NCBI GenBank assembly: GCA_015501585.1
Contig: JADNRY010000436.1
Location: forward strand, 1 to 48,986
Origin: Rhodocollybia butyracea
Lineage: Eukaryota; Basidiomycota; Agaricomycetes; Agaricales; Omphalotaceae
Reading direction: 5' to 3'
DNA length: 48,986 bases
The notes beneath the pieces were generated by a model. The model was not told where the DNA came from. It did no database searches and saw only the letters and a program-made list of their open reading frames with translations. The position numbers were made by a program, and so were the translations under genes. Below are positions 22,029 to 33,343 of the stretch, piece after piece. Every line of letters begins with the position of its first letter. Within the stretch, counting starts at the first letter, position 1.

Positions 22029-22713
22029 TCAAGTGCTTCCGTTATTATAGGACATTGCTGCACAACAAGTCAAAAAGTAGCAAGCTAATATCGTCAGTGA
22101 TAAAATAACCCAAAAAGCCCTATCAGCCTTCCCCCGCAACTCACGAATTACTCGTTCTGCCTCCGCCAAATCCCTTTGGAGCGTGTCTCTCACAAGTGTA
22201 CTGTCGTTGCCGGCTATCTCTGCTTTCTCTGCCCTCCCTCAAATTCGAGTGCCGATCTCCTTGAAGCCTCTGCCCTCTCCTCCGATTCAAGTGCTGCTCT
22301 TCTTAAAACTTCTGCTTTTTCTACGGCTTCAAGTGCTTTCCTTGAAGCTTCCGCTCTTTCTTCAGCTTCGCGTGCTGTCTTCCTCAAAGCCTCTGCATCC
22401 TTCAGAGCATTATCTTTTTCGGTCCTCAATGCTTCAGATACCTCCCGCTCTTTTGTCAGCTGTTGCACGATTTCTGTAACTGACGCTCGGCATCGGCCCT
22501 TCTCTTCTCGGAAACTTCGTAGTCATTTGCTGCTTTCTCGAGGTTGGTTTCAAGCTGCGACCGTTCCGCAAGGAGGTCTTTGGCTTTTGGTTTCGATTTG
22601 GATGCTGGGGTAGGCATGGGAGATGATGATTTGACAGAGGCGAAGCTATCCTTGGAGAAAGTACGACGGACACTCGTCATGGTACGAGCCAGTGCGGGAT
22701 TGATGGCGCTCAT
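22029..22713 (-). pseudogene. Tail-anchored coiled-coil protein with two frame breaks
   Basis: Three minus-strand frames join into one sensible protein. 22713 to about 22478 begins MSAINPALARTMTSVRRTFS and turns into a Lys/Glu-rich helix (...DAERQLQ). About 22470 to 22250 continues the helix (QQLTKEREVSEALRTEKDN, then heptads with AEERAEASRK). About 22240 to 22029 continues (ERVIRELRGKADRA) into one hydrophobic segment (FWVILSLTILACYFL) and a short tail, stop at 22029. Long coiled coil plus C-terminal single membrane span is a tail-anchor layout. The two joins each need one extra base (an A-run near 22478 and a G-run near 22232). No intron fits. Either the gene is decaying or the assembly lost single homopolymer bases. 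Partner and function are unknown. Confidence 0.6.
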
Positions 22714-23278
22714 GGTGACTAAATATGGCGGATGGATAGATGTGGTAAAACAGATGAGGATGACCCTGAAAAATATCTACAGCAGTGCGTAGTTAGCATA
22801 GGGAGTGACTGGCGCAAGAAACCGTACTCACATGACCGCCTGGTTAAAAAAAACGAGTGTCGGTTCCGGGGGGTTGAAAATGAGGGAAGGAACAAGAGGG
22901 GGTTGGCCTATCTTATATCATTCATATGTTGTGCATGCCATGGACACGCCTACATGCTCTTGGAATGTGGCGTCGTCGATCCCCACTGAGTGGTTGTCGG
23001 TTGTGACGCAGCGTGCAGCTACTAGTAGCCACGCACCGTGCATCTGTTGAAAGTGCGAATTTATCTATATACAGCACTTGTAAAATACGGTGCAGCCACG
23101 TTTGCAAGCCTTACGGAGCATCCTTGCTGTCAGGCTTATCTTTTTGTCTGTTTCTCCATACATGCGAGTAGATTGAGGATGAAACAAAGCCTGGAATATG
23201 ACTGCCATTGACTTGAGACTAGTGTATGTGAAGTATGATGAATGAGACTCGAGCGGCATATTCATGCTAGGCTAGTTC
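22714..23278. other. Intergenic
   Basis: 5' flank of the coiled-coil gene; no supported gene. Confidence 0.5.
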
Positions 23279-23468
23279 ACACACCGTGTTTGCAGAAAGA
23301 TCTGCTGGTCAGAAATGTCGACGGAAATGTCACGTGCTTCCATACAGGGCATATCGAAAATCACCTGATATTTCCCACGACCTTACATGGCTTATCGGAA
23401 ATCACGTGAATTAATCAGCGTACGTACTACGAATCCGACCAGCAGATTTTTTTGTAAACACGGTGTGT
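23279..23468. mobile_element. MITE-like element, about 190 bp, with about 30-bp terminal inverted repeats
   Basis: The ends ACACACCGTGTTTGCAGAAA (left) and, on the other strand, ACACACCGTGTTTACAAAAA (right) are inverted repeats that extend through ATCTGCTGGTC. The core (CACGTG, CATACAGGGCATATCGAAAA, CACCTGATATTTCCCACGA, ATGGCTTATCGGAAATCACG) is closely related to the cores of the two 181-bp elements at 42.69 and 43.22 kb, whose terminal repeats are different. No clear target duplication was identified. Confidence 0.7.
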
Positions 23469-24031
23469 CATTTGAACGTCCAGATCAATTTAGAGCTATA
23501 GATCGAGGCGCGCACACACAACTACTTGGCATGTCGCTGCAGATCCGATCGATTTGACTGCGATCGTATTTCTACCCACTACCGACTTTTTCTATCGCTC
23601 ACAAACTCTGAGTCTTCCCTAAAGGTTCGATAGTTGCTACTGGTCATGCTTTCAGCGGCAGGCTCCAAAATCAAATTCACTATCATCAGTAGCGAATAAT
23701 GGTCTCTCGATATCTGGTACCGGCCAACAAGGAAGTGCGCGCTGAGAAGCCCTTGCTACAGTCTTGAGCGTTCAGGCTGAATTGGAGTTATGATATCCAT
23801 TGAAGAACAGTCAAAAATGTGAAAGCAGAAGCATTACTTACTGCGTCCGCCAGCCTCAATTATCCTATCGACTTGGAAATCTAATCAAGTCCTTAGATAT
23901 AGTATACATTGCTTATATTTGTATACTTATTCTTATAGCAAGCAGGTCGCAGGTTCAACAGGGTTAGGGAACTAGGAAGAATAACGTGGGGACCGGGGTC
24001 TTATGGCGAAATCATAATAGCCCTAATCTCC
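23469..24031. other. Intergenic
   Basis: No gene seen; 3' flank of the second trefoil-like gene. Confidence 0.5.
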
Positions 24032-24607
24032 CTAGTAAACAGCTTCGAAGTAAAAGGTGGCGTTGGGAGAGTCTTTAGGGCTCATAGCGATCTAAAAATT
24101 ATAAGCAACATGATGAGTACTTATAGGTCAGTAGCAAAAGCGTACAGTGTTGTTATTCTGATCAACAGACCAAACACTGTCTGTACCGTCGTTGGCCATG
24201 ATAGATCCAGTCCACTGGTAGTCCCCGCTGCTGCGATAGTGAGTAAGTACACTTCCAAACACAGTTTTAACAGCCAAATCCAAATACCGGATGATCCCTA
24301 CGAAGATCCAATTACTCCACGAGCGAATGCTCGCAACCACGAGGTCGCCGCTTGTCGTCGTACGGAGCGGCATGCCAGATGTGGTGTCAGTCGAAAAAAT
24401 TGCTCCCTCGCTGCGAATTTCCCACTTATGGAAATTGAAGCAATGTAATCTTCATGAAATAGATAACTTGGCTACTTACGATCTGGGCGGATGTATCTGA
24501 CCCAACAGTGAGAGTATCCCCAGGTTTCTTCGGAAGAAGAACCTTGTCCGTCTTGGAACTGCTCGTGTAGATCTGGTATAGTCCGGGGGAAAAGGGAGAG
24601 ATGTCAT
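24032..24607 (-). CDS. Small four-exon protein, probably beta-trefoil-like (gene 2), start region frame uncertain
   Basis: Exons on the minus strand: 24480-24607, 24288-24424, 24146-24230 and 24032-24091, with the same architecture as the gene at 18110. Landmarks: LYQIYTSSSKTDKV, WEIRSEGAIFSTD, GDYQWTGSIMANDG, VWSVDQNNNT, ATFYFEAVY and stop. The spliced length is 410 nt, one base short of in-frame. The ATG at 24607 (MTSLP...) is out of frame with the rest, and the break falls in a TTTTCCCCC run (24588-24593 region). One extra T would restore a 136-aa protein aligned end to end with gene 1. Either an indel artefact or a recent start-region lesion. No signal peptide. Confidence 0.6.
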
Positions 24608-25299
24608 GAGGCGAGGATGGATCACTGGGGCGTTAATTCTCCGAGTCTTTATACTCTTGACGCGATTTACAGCTGTATAATTGGTCGTGACATAAATCGG
24701 GAGCTCTTGACGGATGAAATGACCAGTGGCTCAGTAAAAGTAATTACTGCGTTGGTTTAATTTTGATTGTGGCCGCAAGCAAAGGTGCATGATACTAGTA
24801 TCCTCTATCACGATAGTGAACTCCAGCACGATGGCCGCATTGCAATGTCATGTTTCCAGCTCGGGACTCGAAGTTCGCCTTCCTCTGTAGGTTTTGATTG
24901 CAGTCAAGATTGCAGTACTTGTTATCCTCATGAATCCGAATAGGGTCTTTGCAAATAAGGACCATGTGGTCGGTTTTTTCTTTCCTTCCTTACAACAGCT
25001 TCCTTACCTCCTTCCGTAAAAGACAGTTCACATGCTTTCCGTCTTTTGTACTTATTCATGTACTTATTATCACATGGATGCTGTAAGTCTTGTTCTTACT
25101 GCTAAGTCGGATTATACCGAGCCCGTAGGGCTATCGCGCAGTGCCTTCATCAGTTAGAGCCTCTTGGCCTCAAGCGCGCGCTTATTCAAGCTTTTTACTG
25201 TAATTCTCTCGCCAACAACTCGCCAAAGTTTACATTGGCAAACGAGACGTCCGAGAACCGATGAAGGGAGGAATGAAATAAAATGTAGCTCAAGGCGAG
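24608..25299. other. Intergenic with TATA box of trefoil-like gene 2
   Basis: TATAAAG on the minus strand at 24647-24653, 40 nt upstream of the start at 24607. The remainder up to the transposon shows no gene. Confidence 0.5.
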
Positions 25300-25652
25300 T
25301 AACACAGCGCGAACTCGAAAAATACCCAGTGGGAAAATTTGAATAAAATCTATAGATTATACCGAATTACTGATGAATTACTCTGTAAATTTTACAACAC
25401 TGGTAATTGGGCGTAATTTCCAAACTTTATACAATTTTTCTGTCATTACCACTGGCCCAAATTATACATTCAATTATTGAACCAGATTTTTCGTCGCAAT
25501 TCTCGCGTCGGTGTTCGGCGCTTAAATTTATAATGTGCTTCTCTCTTCGTTTACGGGCTGTCAAACAAACTAGATGGCTCCAAACTCATGTATATTATAA
25601 ACCTAACTTGATCTCGAACCACCACGTTTAAACGATACTCGACAAAGCAACC

Positions 25653-27144
25653 ATGAGCAGCAGTGGATCCGAATCCGTCCCCACGGCTGCGCCTGCAAAA
25701 TCCACTGTCCTAATCAAATTCTCCCAGGTCAACACGTGTTTGCTGTATCTTGAAACGACGCTGAACACAAAGATCGCCACATTGAATGCAGTAGAGAAGG
25801 CCAACAACAATTTGAGGCAAACAAATGGAGCTATGCTTCGACAGCTGAAGGAAATCAAGGACGCGTTGAAGAAGGCTGAGGAGAAGGATGCGGTACTTGA
25901 GGCAAGGCTGGACGAGCTCGAAGCCAGAGGCGTAAAACGTGCACGAGCGAAGCATGGCCTTTAAGGATAACAGTGTCAAAGTGAGCACCTCTCCAGCTGC
26001 AATACTGTTGAATACTCACCGCAATTGCAGGAGCTGGTCCGGCAGATCTTCCAGCTGTTGATGGGTGTCTCATCGCTCGCAAAAAAAGAGAATATCCCAG
26101 AATACCCAGCTGAGGGAACCGAGTGGCCCGTTGATACCACCAGCAATGTCCGTCTCTTACGATTCCAGTGGGAGAAGAAAGCCTCTGACGAGCCTAACTA
26201 TGGGAACATCACAACCATCATGTCATTCATCCGCAAGAAGGGTGCCGAACACGTACCAGCTGCAACGAAGCCCATTGCTCTCCTCTCTGATGTTGACTTG
26301 CAAAAGCGCTGCGCTGCAAATTTCAATGCGTTACGCCGAAAGATCCTACCTTCGAAAGCAAAGGAAGAACCTGAAGAGGTAGAAGGCAACGAGAAGAAGC
26401 TGTCGAAAGAGGTAAAGCAGAGCCGTCAGAAGGGGGTAAGTACGCACTCTATCATCACTTGTCTGAGCTAACAGACCCATTTGCATGTAGAAGCTTACAG
26501 TACGGATTCGCAAGCGCGCGAAACTGGAAGGAGATGATGCCAAGTTCAAGCAGAGTCGGTATGATGGAGCATTTATTGCTAATGCAATGAGTGAGGACGA
26601 AGACGAGATTGTTAATGGCAAGAAGACCGGAAAGTATGTCTCTCGAGGAATGGTCTATAGAAGCGCTGTTGTGAGTTGTGGTTGGCTTTAGTCTCGAAAT
26701 CGAACTAACCAAAGTTTGTAGGTCAAAGCGCTGTATGAATCCGTGGATACTGTCACCGATCCGAACTTGCGCAACAGCTACAACGAACACATTCGGGGAG
26801 ACGACACTGAAATTCCGCCGCCGGTTGCGCGTAAATTGGACGCACGAGTTAGACGTTGGATGGTGTCCACAGAGTGGTTGGCTAAAGCTGAGAATAAAGC
26901 TTGGGATGTGCCGTCGAGGATTGCTGAAAGTGGTAAGGCTTGGGGAGACTTGAATGATCCTGAGGACTTTGAGGAGAAGGCTGCGCGATCGAAGAGGGAG
27001 AAGAAGGAGAGAAAAAAAGTAAAGCTTGATGGTGCCGGACCCAGCAACAGTACAAAGGGGAAAGGTAAAGCAAAGGAAATAGATCCTTTCATTGACCCGT
27101 TGTTGCAGGACAATGAACCGGATGAGATGAACATGGAAATCTAA
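25653..27144 (+). CDS. Transposon accessory protein, coiled coil and basic C-terminus
   Basis: Probable exons: 25653 to about 25929; about 26031-26435; 26492 to about 26670; 26722-27144. The splice between exons 1 and 2 is the least certain (donor GTAAAACG preferred). It starts MSSSGSESVPTAAPAKSTV, then a coiled coil (LRQTNGAMLRQLKEIKDALK), a globular region with SNVRLLRFQWEKKASDEPNY, a basic KLTVRIRKRAKLEGDDAKFK stretch, YVSRGMVYRSAVVKALYESV, ARRWM-like RVRRWMVSTEWLAKAENKAW, and a Lys-rich tail. It lies wholly inside the transposon and points toward the transposase gene, so it is likely an element-encoded partner (DNA binding or complex assembly) rather than a host gene. No known domain name can be given. 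Confidence 0.6.
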
Positions 27145-27541
27145 AGTTTAGTCCTCATAGTCTTGATCGTCAAATTGCTCGGGTTCGGTACCAGCCTGTA
27201 TAATTATTTTTTCTGTTCGTAAATTGGCTCAAATATATAGCACGTACATGATCAAATGAAACCGAAATCCATAGCTTGCAAGGAATTTGTCTGAGAGATA
27301 CCGGTATGAGAGCAAGTGGGGCATCAATGGCAGAGACGGGAGCAATTTCATAGGGCCCAAACGTGTTGGCGGATGATACATATATACCCAGGGTTGAGGC
27401 GCTGTATTGGGAGACGTATCAGAATCTGATGTTATAGAAAAGGGAAAACTTCCTGTAGATCCCATGGAAATGCGGGGAGCATATGGTCAGAACGCAAGCA
27501 GCGTACAACTGCACAGATATGCGGGAGCTTCCCTGGTACTG
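27145..27541. other. Convergent intergenic region inside the transposon
   Basis: The two element genes end here facing each other. A minus-strand open stretch (27229-27465) may be untranslated or an extra terminal exon; no domain is seen. Confidence 0.4.
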
Positions 27542-30500
27542 TCAAGTGAAGGAAAGAGCTGATCTGAACTGGGTAGCGCGAATCTTCAGCTGCAAGTAAC
27601 CAAAACTGTCGGCCTGAGTACGTGTATTGCTAGCAGAGCCATAGCGAATTCCGTTCTTGCGAATATAAGTAAGCTGTGAAGCTGACTGTCTAGAAAGAAA
27701 AGATGTTCCATCTTGCAATGACAATTTGTCAATCAACTCAATATTCGGCCATCGTTCCTGCACATATGCAAGTACAAGTGCATATGCATTGCCTGTAGGT
27801 TCAACAGCTGTCCGGAGATTGACAAATTTCCGTTTTCCCTTGGGCAAGCGCACACTGTCTACATAGATGTCCTCGAGTCCGTTACAAATGAAGAGAATAT
27901 TCACTCACCGGTAGAATTTTCGCTTCGATAAATGGCTATCTGAGTGGCCATACCGCCTCTACGAGCTTCGTCGTGGACCAACTTTTCTAGAATTGCTCGT
28001 TCCTTGGCATGAGCATCAGGCGGGAGTGATAGCATAAGCTCATACAGAAGGTGGTTCTGTACCCAGCTCCGAAGCAGAGTCAGCTCCATACGGCCACCAT
28101 CATGGCCATTATGATTGACCTTCTCCAGCAAACCGTTGAACCGTTCAAAAGCAAATAACCACCAGCCATAGACAGGTCCCATTCGCGTAAACATGGGCAA
28201 GTAGTGCATAGCAAGATGGTGATTGATAACAAGGGGAATTTCAAGTGCAAGACATTGTCGACAGAATTGAATCAAGAATTCTTGGCCAGCGGTGGCTTGT
28301 GCAATGGATATTGTTCTTGATGCGAGGAGACGACCAGCAACACAAAGAAGTAGAAGAACATTGTATATTGAGGATATATTCCGGTTATGAGTTGGAATGA
28401 TTTTTGCGTTAGGAGGTATCGGCGGCACTACATCTGGAATCTTGTCGTTTTCATCCATCCAAACATACCAAAGGAGTATCGGGGCAATGGTGAGAATACG
28501 TCGCCATTCATCTGCTTTACGGAGACTCTGATTTGTTGCCATCTGTAAAGTAAATTAGAGCAACAAGTTGAACGGAAATGATATAGAACTGACGTTCTTT
28601 GGGAGTCGAGTGATATGAGAAGGCCACTGAATCACGTTGATAAGATCCTCAAATTTTTGCTTGGGAGAATTGACCCCGCCAGCACCGGAGAGCATATAGG
28701 CACCAAATATGATCTTCATGAAGAAGTGAGCGACAATTCCAAGAAAGAAATTATGCAAGAAATTGAGGATAGTATGGATCGAGGGAAGCCAGCCGCTTAT
28801 AGCATTGAGTGGGGACCATCGTACACCTTGATCACTGAGAATGTACTCCTTGCGTTGCGGTGCGGCATCTTCTGAGGCAAATGCGTGTTTGAGCATCTCG
28901 AAATCATCCTTTGCGGCCCATTCTGGAGTCAAGTTAGACCAGACTTCATCAATACAAGAGCATGCACATACTGAAGTCATATCCAGCCTCTGTATTTACA
29001 TCGACCAATGCGATATGACAGTATAGACAGGGCTGTAGATCATGAGAGTGTCCTGCTGTCCCACTAAGCTTGCGCGCCGCTGGTGTATCACAATTTACAA
29101 GAGCGGCATCTGCATAGACATCAACAGGGACGTCAGAACCGTGAATCTCCATCTTGACACCTGTTTGCCGAGTAAATATTATTGAAAAGGCAGTATAAGG
29201 ACATACCGGTACGTAGCACCTCAATTTCTTTGGCCAATGGCTCCAGACAGTGAATGATTTGATCAATGTTTGGCTCTGTTGGACCTGGTGTAATCTGCTG
29301 GCAAATCACATTGACTTGAAGGTGACGTTCTTCGATAGGTAGATTATTGATAGCGAAATAAATGCCGCCCGAAGAGTGAGGTCTTTCCAGGATCCCAAAC
29401 CTGGAAAAATAAGAGAGCGAGTATCGGAACAGCAAAAATAGACATACCAGTCGCAGTTAATGGTCATATTCAAGCCGTATCGTTGGTCATTGAGCTTCTT
29501 GGGTTCATCTTGTCCATCGGCGGCAACATCACGAATGGTTCCTTGATTTCCACGCTCTCGAACCGTTTCAACAGTATGGGTATACCAATCTGATCCATCC
29601 GATATATCCTCCATGACAAAGTTGTCATCGTTAGAACTGGGACAAGTCTTCATGCGAGTATCACATATTGATTCAGCAAATCCGGGACGTTGCATCATGC
29701 GGTGAAGACTCTCGATAAGCGATACCTGAGGATTTATCTTGCAGGGTATGTGAGTGGTGCGACCTTTGCTGTCAGTAGACTCGGTGTATATTATACCTGA
29801 ACAGCCCTCAACAGTGCATTCTGGACGTTCTAGCTCTCTGAGCTCGGTAGGATGATGATGTTTCCAGCATTGAGGACATATAGCATATTGGACAATCCAT
29901 TGGTCAGGATCAATACCGAGACGTGCTTTAGCTGCAGGAAGAGACCGAACAGGCCTTGGCTCATCAGGAAGCACGCCAGCAACCTCGAGCATATCAAGCG
30001 AGATGTTGAGTTGATCTGTTGCCTTGAGAACTGGGACACAGCCATAGACGTTGGCAAGAACTGCATTCAGATAAGCCATGCGGACGTGAGATTGCTCTTG
30101 GAACGCAGGTGGGACAACAGAAGGAATATCTTCTTCATTTCGGTATGAGATAGGTGTAATGTTGTCGAGGTGAGTGATTGGCTGAAAGATTTCGTCCTCG
30201 GGTGGTGGCGATGGCACAGGAACGGGTAACTGGTATGGATTATCACCCTCAGGTGGCAGCGAAAGCTCACGAACTGGTGAACGACGTATATTTGGTGGTG
30301 GTTCAAATGGAAGAAACTGATCCGGTAGCTCCATGTCGTTATCGTTGAAGATAGGATCATTGAAGAACGGTCCGTTATCCAGATCAAAGTCTATAGGATC
30401 AAAGGGTGGAATATCCGGACTAATTGAGCGTTGATGTTGACTAGATGAAGGAATTGGTAGTGGAGAAGGAGTTCTGGCATTGTTGGAAGGTCCAGGAAGA

Positions 30501-30640
30501 TTACTGTCAGCTATAAGTGTTTCCAGAGGCTTTCTTGGATATTTTTGTTGGTGAATCTTCTGCGTCTTTTTGATTTGGAATGTATATCCATCTGCAGTAT
30601 CAGAGCATTTCTCGCAATCGCAACGGATACGGATAGGCAT
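27542..30640 (-). CDS. CACTA/Plavaka-type transposase
   Basis: Multi-exon minus-strand gene with long open exons: about 29430-30640, 29160-29380, 28955-29150, 28560-28930, 27901-28542 and 27542-27904 (boundaries approximate). Start chosen at MPIRIRCDCEKCSDTADGY (30640), a small Cys-rich N-terminus, followed by a Pro-rich linker. A zinc-ribbon-like segment reads CPQCWKHHHPTELREL ... CTVEGCSG. Then RYGLNMTINCDWYV-type and SSGGIYFAINNLP motifs, and the family hallmark VNCDTPAARKLSGTAGHSHD followed by CLYC. C-terminal parts contain HHLAMHYLPMFTRMGPVYGW and NGLLEKVNHNGHDGG. These fit the Tnp2-like, CACTA-related transposases common in Agaricomycetes. It would cut and paste the surrounding element. 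Confidence 0.8.
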
Positions 30641-30931
30641 GAAGCGAAAAGATGAACAGAGATATTCGATGAGAGAAGGCAAGCTGAAGCTGAAGCGCTA
30701 GCTAATTGTCGCGCGCGCCGATGACGACATGCGGTGGCGAAAAAAAAAGCTTAAGTCAAATATCGTGACCGTACAATTTGTAGAATAATCTTTTGAAATT
30801 TCATCACAGAATATCTACAAAATTGTACAGGCAAAAAATCTGGAGGTTGTATAATTTCTTATAATTATTCAAGTAATTTAGATTTCAGGAAATTTTACAG
30901 GGTTTGTAATTTCTGAGATCACGCTGTGTAA

Positions 30932-33343
30932 CTACATTGATAACTCTGAAATTCTAACGCGCATTCTGGCAGAGCAATTCAACAAAGGACAGGGTTACCT
31001 TTGGCCGACTGCTTTCCGTTTGTTTAGCTTCCCACCTCGTCAATGGGCCACAGGTCACGGTCACGGCCCGTTATAGTCTTCCTTGGTCCTTCAAACTATC
31101 GAAACATGGCTTCGGACAAGAGTCAAAGGTCTCCTTCGCATTCTGTTGCGATAAAAGACAACACGCACGCCAGTACTTTCTCTCGGCGACAATCTGCTGA
31201 AAATGGCGCTGCAGGGTGCTGCTACGGCTCAGAGCAACCAGCCTGATTTATTCCACTCGTCTTCTCAGAATCATATGCCGGTATCCGCACCATATTCTGC
31301 TCCGCCACAGCATATCTCAGCATGACAATTCCTCGCCACAATTGTCAAACGTCTACGCACCTTTATCCACACCATTTCCTACATTCCTTTCCTACATTCC
31401 CTGCATCGATATCCATGTTGCAGAAACGGACGTCGGAATTCGATTGTGCAACTAATTCTCCCCCGCGTAATACTCGGTCAAGTAGGACCAGAGCAACCGG
31501 AAAGTTACGTGGCGTCGGTGGGTTTCGTAAATTCTATCGCCGAAAACGCTACGACATCATCACTCCCCAACTCGCCATCTCCGATCTTGCTCGGCTTAAC
31601 CTTTCCCTTATTCCTGGTTAATGGCTCTCCATTCCATCACTCGGCTCCTCTTCCAGATTTAAAAGAACATCTCCATCTTCAACCAACACCTCCATTTTCA
31701 CCTTCATATCAACATCTTATTCTTCCAGTACCAGTCACGCTGTAGTCTCTCCATTGACTAGTTCGAGTCGATCGCTCATTCAAGAACTTCAACAACGTAA
31801 CTCACCTTATTTTATGCCAGGAATCGAATATTCCCAAATTCAGATTTTCGGTGCTTGTAATGCTCGAACTCGTATCTATGAAGAAACGGCGGACATGGCT
31901 TGTATGGTAGTAGTGGATCTGGAAATGCTCCTAGGACATATGTCTCTGATATCGGTGTTCATCCTGGGAACGAGGGTTGGATTCCTGTATATGCTTATAC
32001 TGGCAGAAACCGAAACATTCGATCTGGTGGATATGAGGATCGGGATCTATGACCCTCATAGAAGCTGAGCGCTGAGCTTGAATCTCATATGTAGGTCGCT
32101 TTTTCCTCTTCTCTTTCCTGTATATACCGAAGAAAGGTTGACCTTTCGTTTGCAGATGTATTCGTACACTCTGTGCGTAGGCGTCCATCGTTCCTGATGA
32201 ATGATGTGTATATTATGTTTTTATGTTTCGTTGGTGCTAACCAGGTCTAATTTGCTGTCGTCGTCGTCCCGCTGTTTGTCTGTATTCTGTTCCTTTTACA
32301 TCCAGGATATTAACAGGACTTTTCATAATTTGCAGAGGTCATTGCGAGGTTGTCACAAACATCGGTCGAATTTACGCTTCGCTTGTAGCGCGGCTCGTAT
32401 CGAATTCTTGAGTTCTTGAAGTCCACTCCAATCGTGCGCGGGAATTCTTCAAGTCCACTCCAATCGGCCACTCCAATCGGTTGAAATTTTCGGTCCGGGT
32501 CAGTCCAAGCGCGCGGACTCTTGTCGCCCGCTCTTCTCCGCCTTCAAAGGCCCCACCCCGACCTTATTTTTTGCTGCTATCCGGAATCGATAGGCCAGAC
32601 CGCGTTGTATTTCAAGGACAGGTCACTATAGAACAGTTGCTTCGTTGTCTTGAATACTGACGTTGTGCTCGAGTCTACGTTCTTAGCTCGTCATCCAGCC
32701 CGCCCGGAATATACAAGGCAAAACTCCATATTGTACTCCCAATTTTCCACAAGTCACTTCGTTGCTCGTAGCTTCTACAGTGAACGTAATAAAGCATTAG
32801 CCGCTGGTCATTTTCAACTCCAATGGATCATTGATCATTGCGTCGTAACGTTGGTGGTGTTCGGTAGAACAATCATATTCGCCCTAGTACGGAGTTCAAA
32901 ATCCCGGTGCTTTAAGCACCTGAGGGTAAGCTGTCATTTGTCTCTTCAATATGACGGAACCGGAACTGACAAGATTTTCATATACTGTATTTGATCGTAT
33001 GATAAACGAACGGTATTCCGAGGCCTAGAGGCAAGCAAAGGAAGGACTGAGGAATCGTTAATCATCGTCGATCATCACGGACATCGTTGGAGTACTCTTG
33101 CACGAGTTTCGTGTAGACCTACTGATTCGGAGTCCTTATTCTTAGACAATGATCGTTAACTGGAGAAGAATTGTAAACAGAATCGGCAGATACCTTCGAA
33201 CCCATTTTTTCTATCAAACATGATGTTTACATGCGGCCAATCTTAAACCGTACAGCCAATTGAGCAAGCAACCGAGCAAGTAACCGAGTTTTCCTTAAAT
33301 CATATTCTTCCTTTTTTTTCCCTTCGTTCCTTGTTTTGCGACG
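30932..33343. other. Region between transposon and NLR gene, with a degenerate gene copy
   Basis: Holds the degenerate gene at 31106-32068 (listed separately). Bases 32400-32490 contain three short copies of TCCACTCCAATCG. No other gene is supported up to the ATG at 33344, which is preceded by a pyrimidine-rich stretch (33310-33325). Confidence 0.5.
31106..32068 (+). pseudogene. Degenerate gene of unknown function (copy 1 of a pair)
   Basis: An ATG at about 31106 (MASDKSQR...) leads into a Gln/Ser/Pro-rich reading that hops between frames. One stretch reads MALQGAATAQSNQPDLFHS, others PPFSPSYQHLILPVPVT and LIQELQQRNSPYFMPGIEY. No single frame is open and no clean intron set rescues it. The segment 31150-31390 is related in sequence to 41940-42150 (shared GATAAAAGACAACACGCAC, CAGAGCAACCA, and AATGT/AACGTCTA-ACGCC/ACGCACC words). 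I treat both as remnants of one gene family; the function cannot be named. Confidence 0.4.

Larger units (their letters stand above)
25300..30931. mobile_element. CACTA-like (Plavaka/EnSpm-type) DNA transposon with TAA target duplication
   Basis: The element runs 25303-30928. The left end CACAGCGCGAACTCGAAAAA and the right end read on the minus strand CACAGCGTGATCTCAGAAAT are matching imperfect terminal inverted repeats. The bases immediately outside are TAA (25300-25302) and TAA (30929-30931), a 3-bp target duplication as expected of CACTA-type elements. Subterminal AT-rich words (CTGTAAATTTTACA / CCTGTAAAATTT; TATACAATTTTTCTG / CTGTACAATTTTG) occur near both ends. It carries two convergent genes: an accessory ORF (25653-27144, plus) and the transposase (27542-30640, minus). 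Intact ends and long open exons suggest a fairly recent insertion. Confidence 0.85.
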
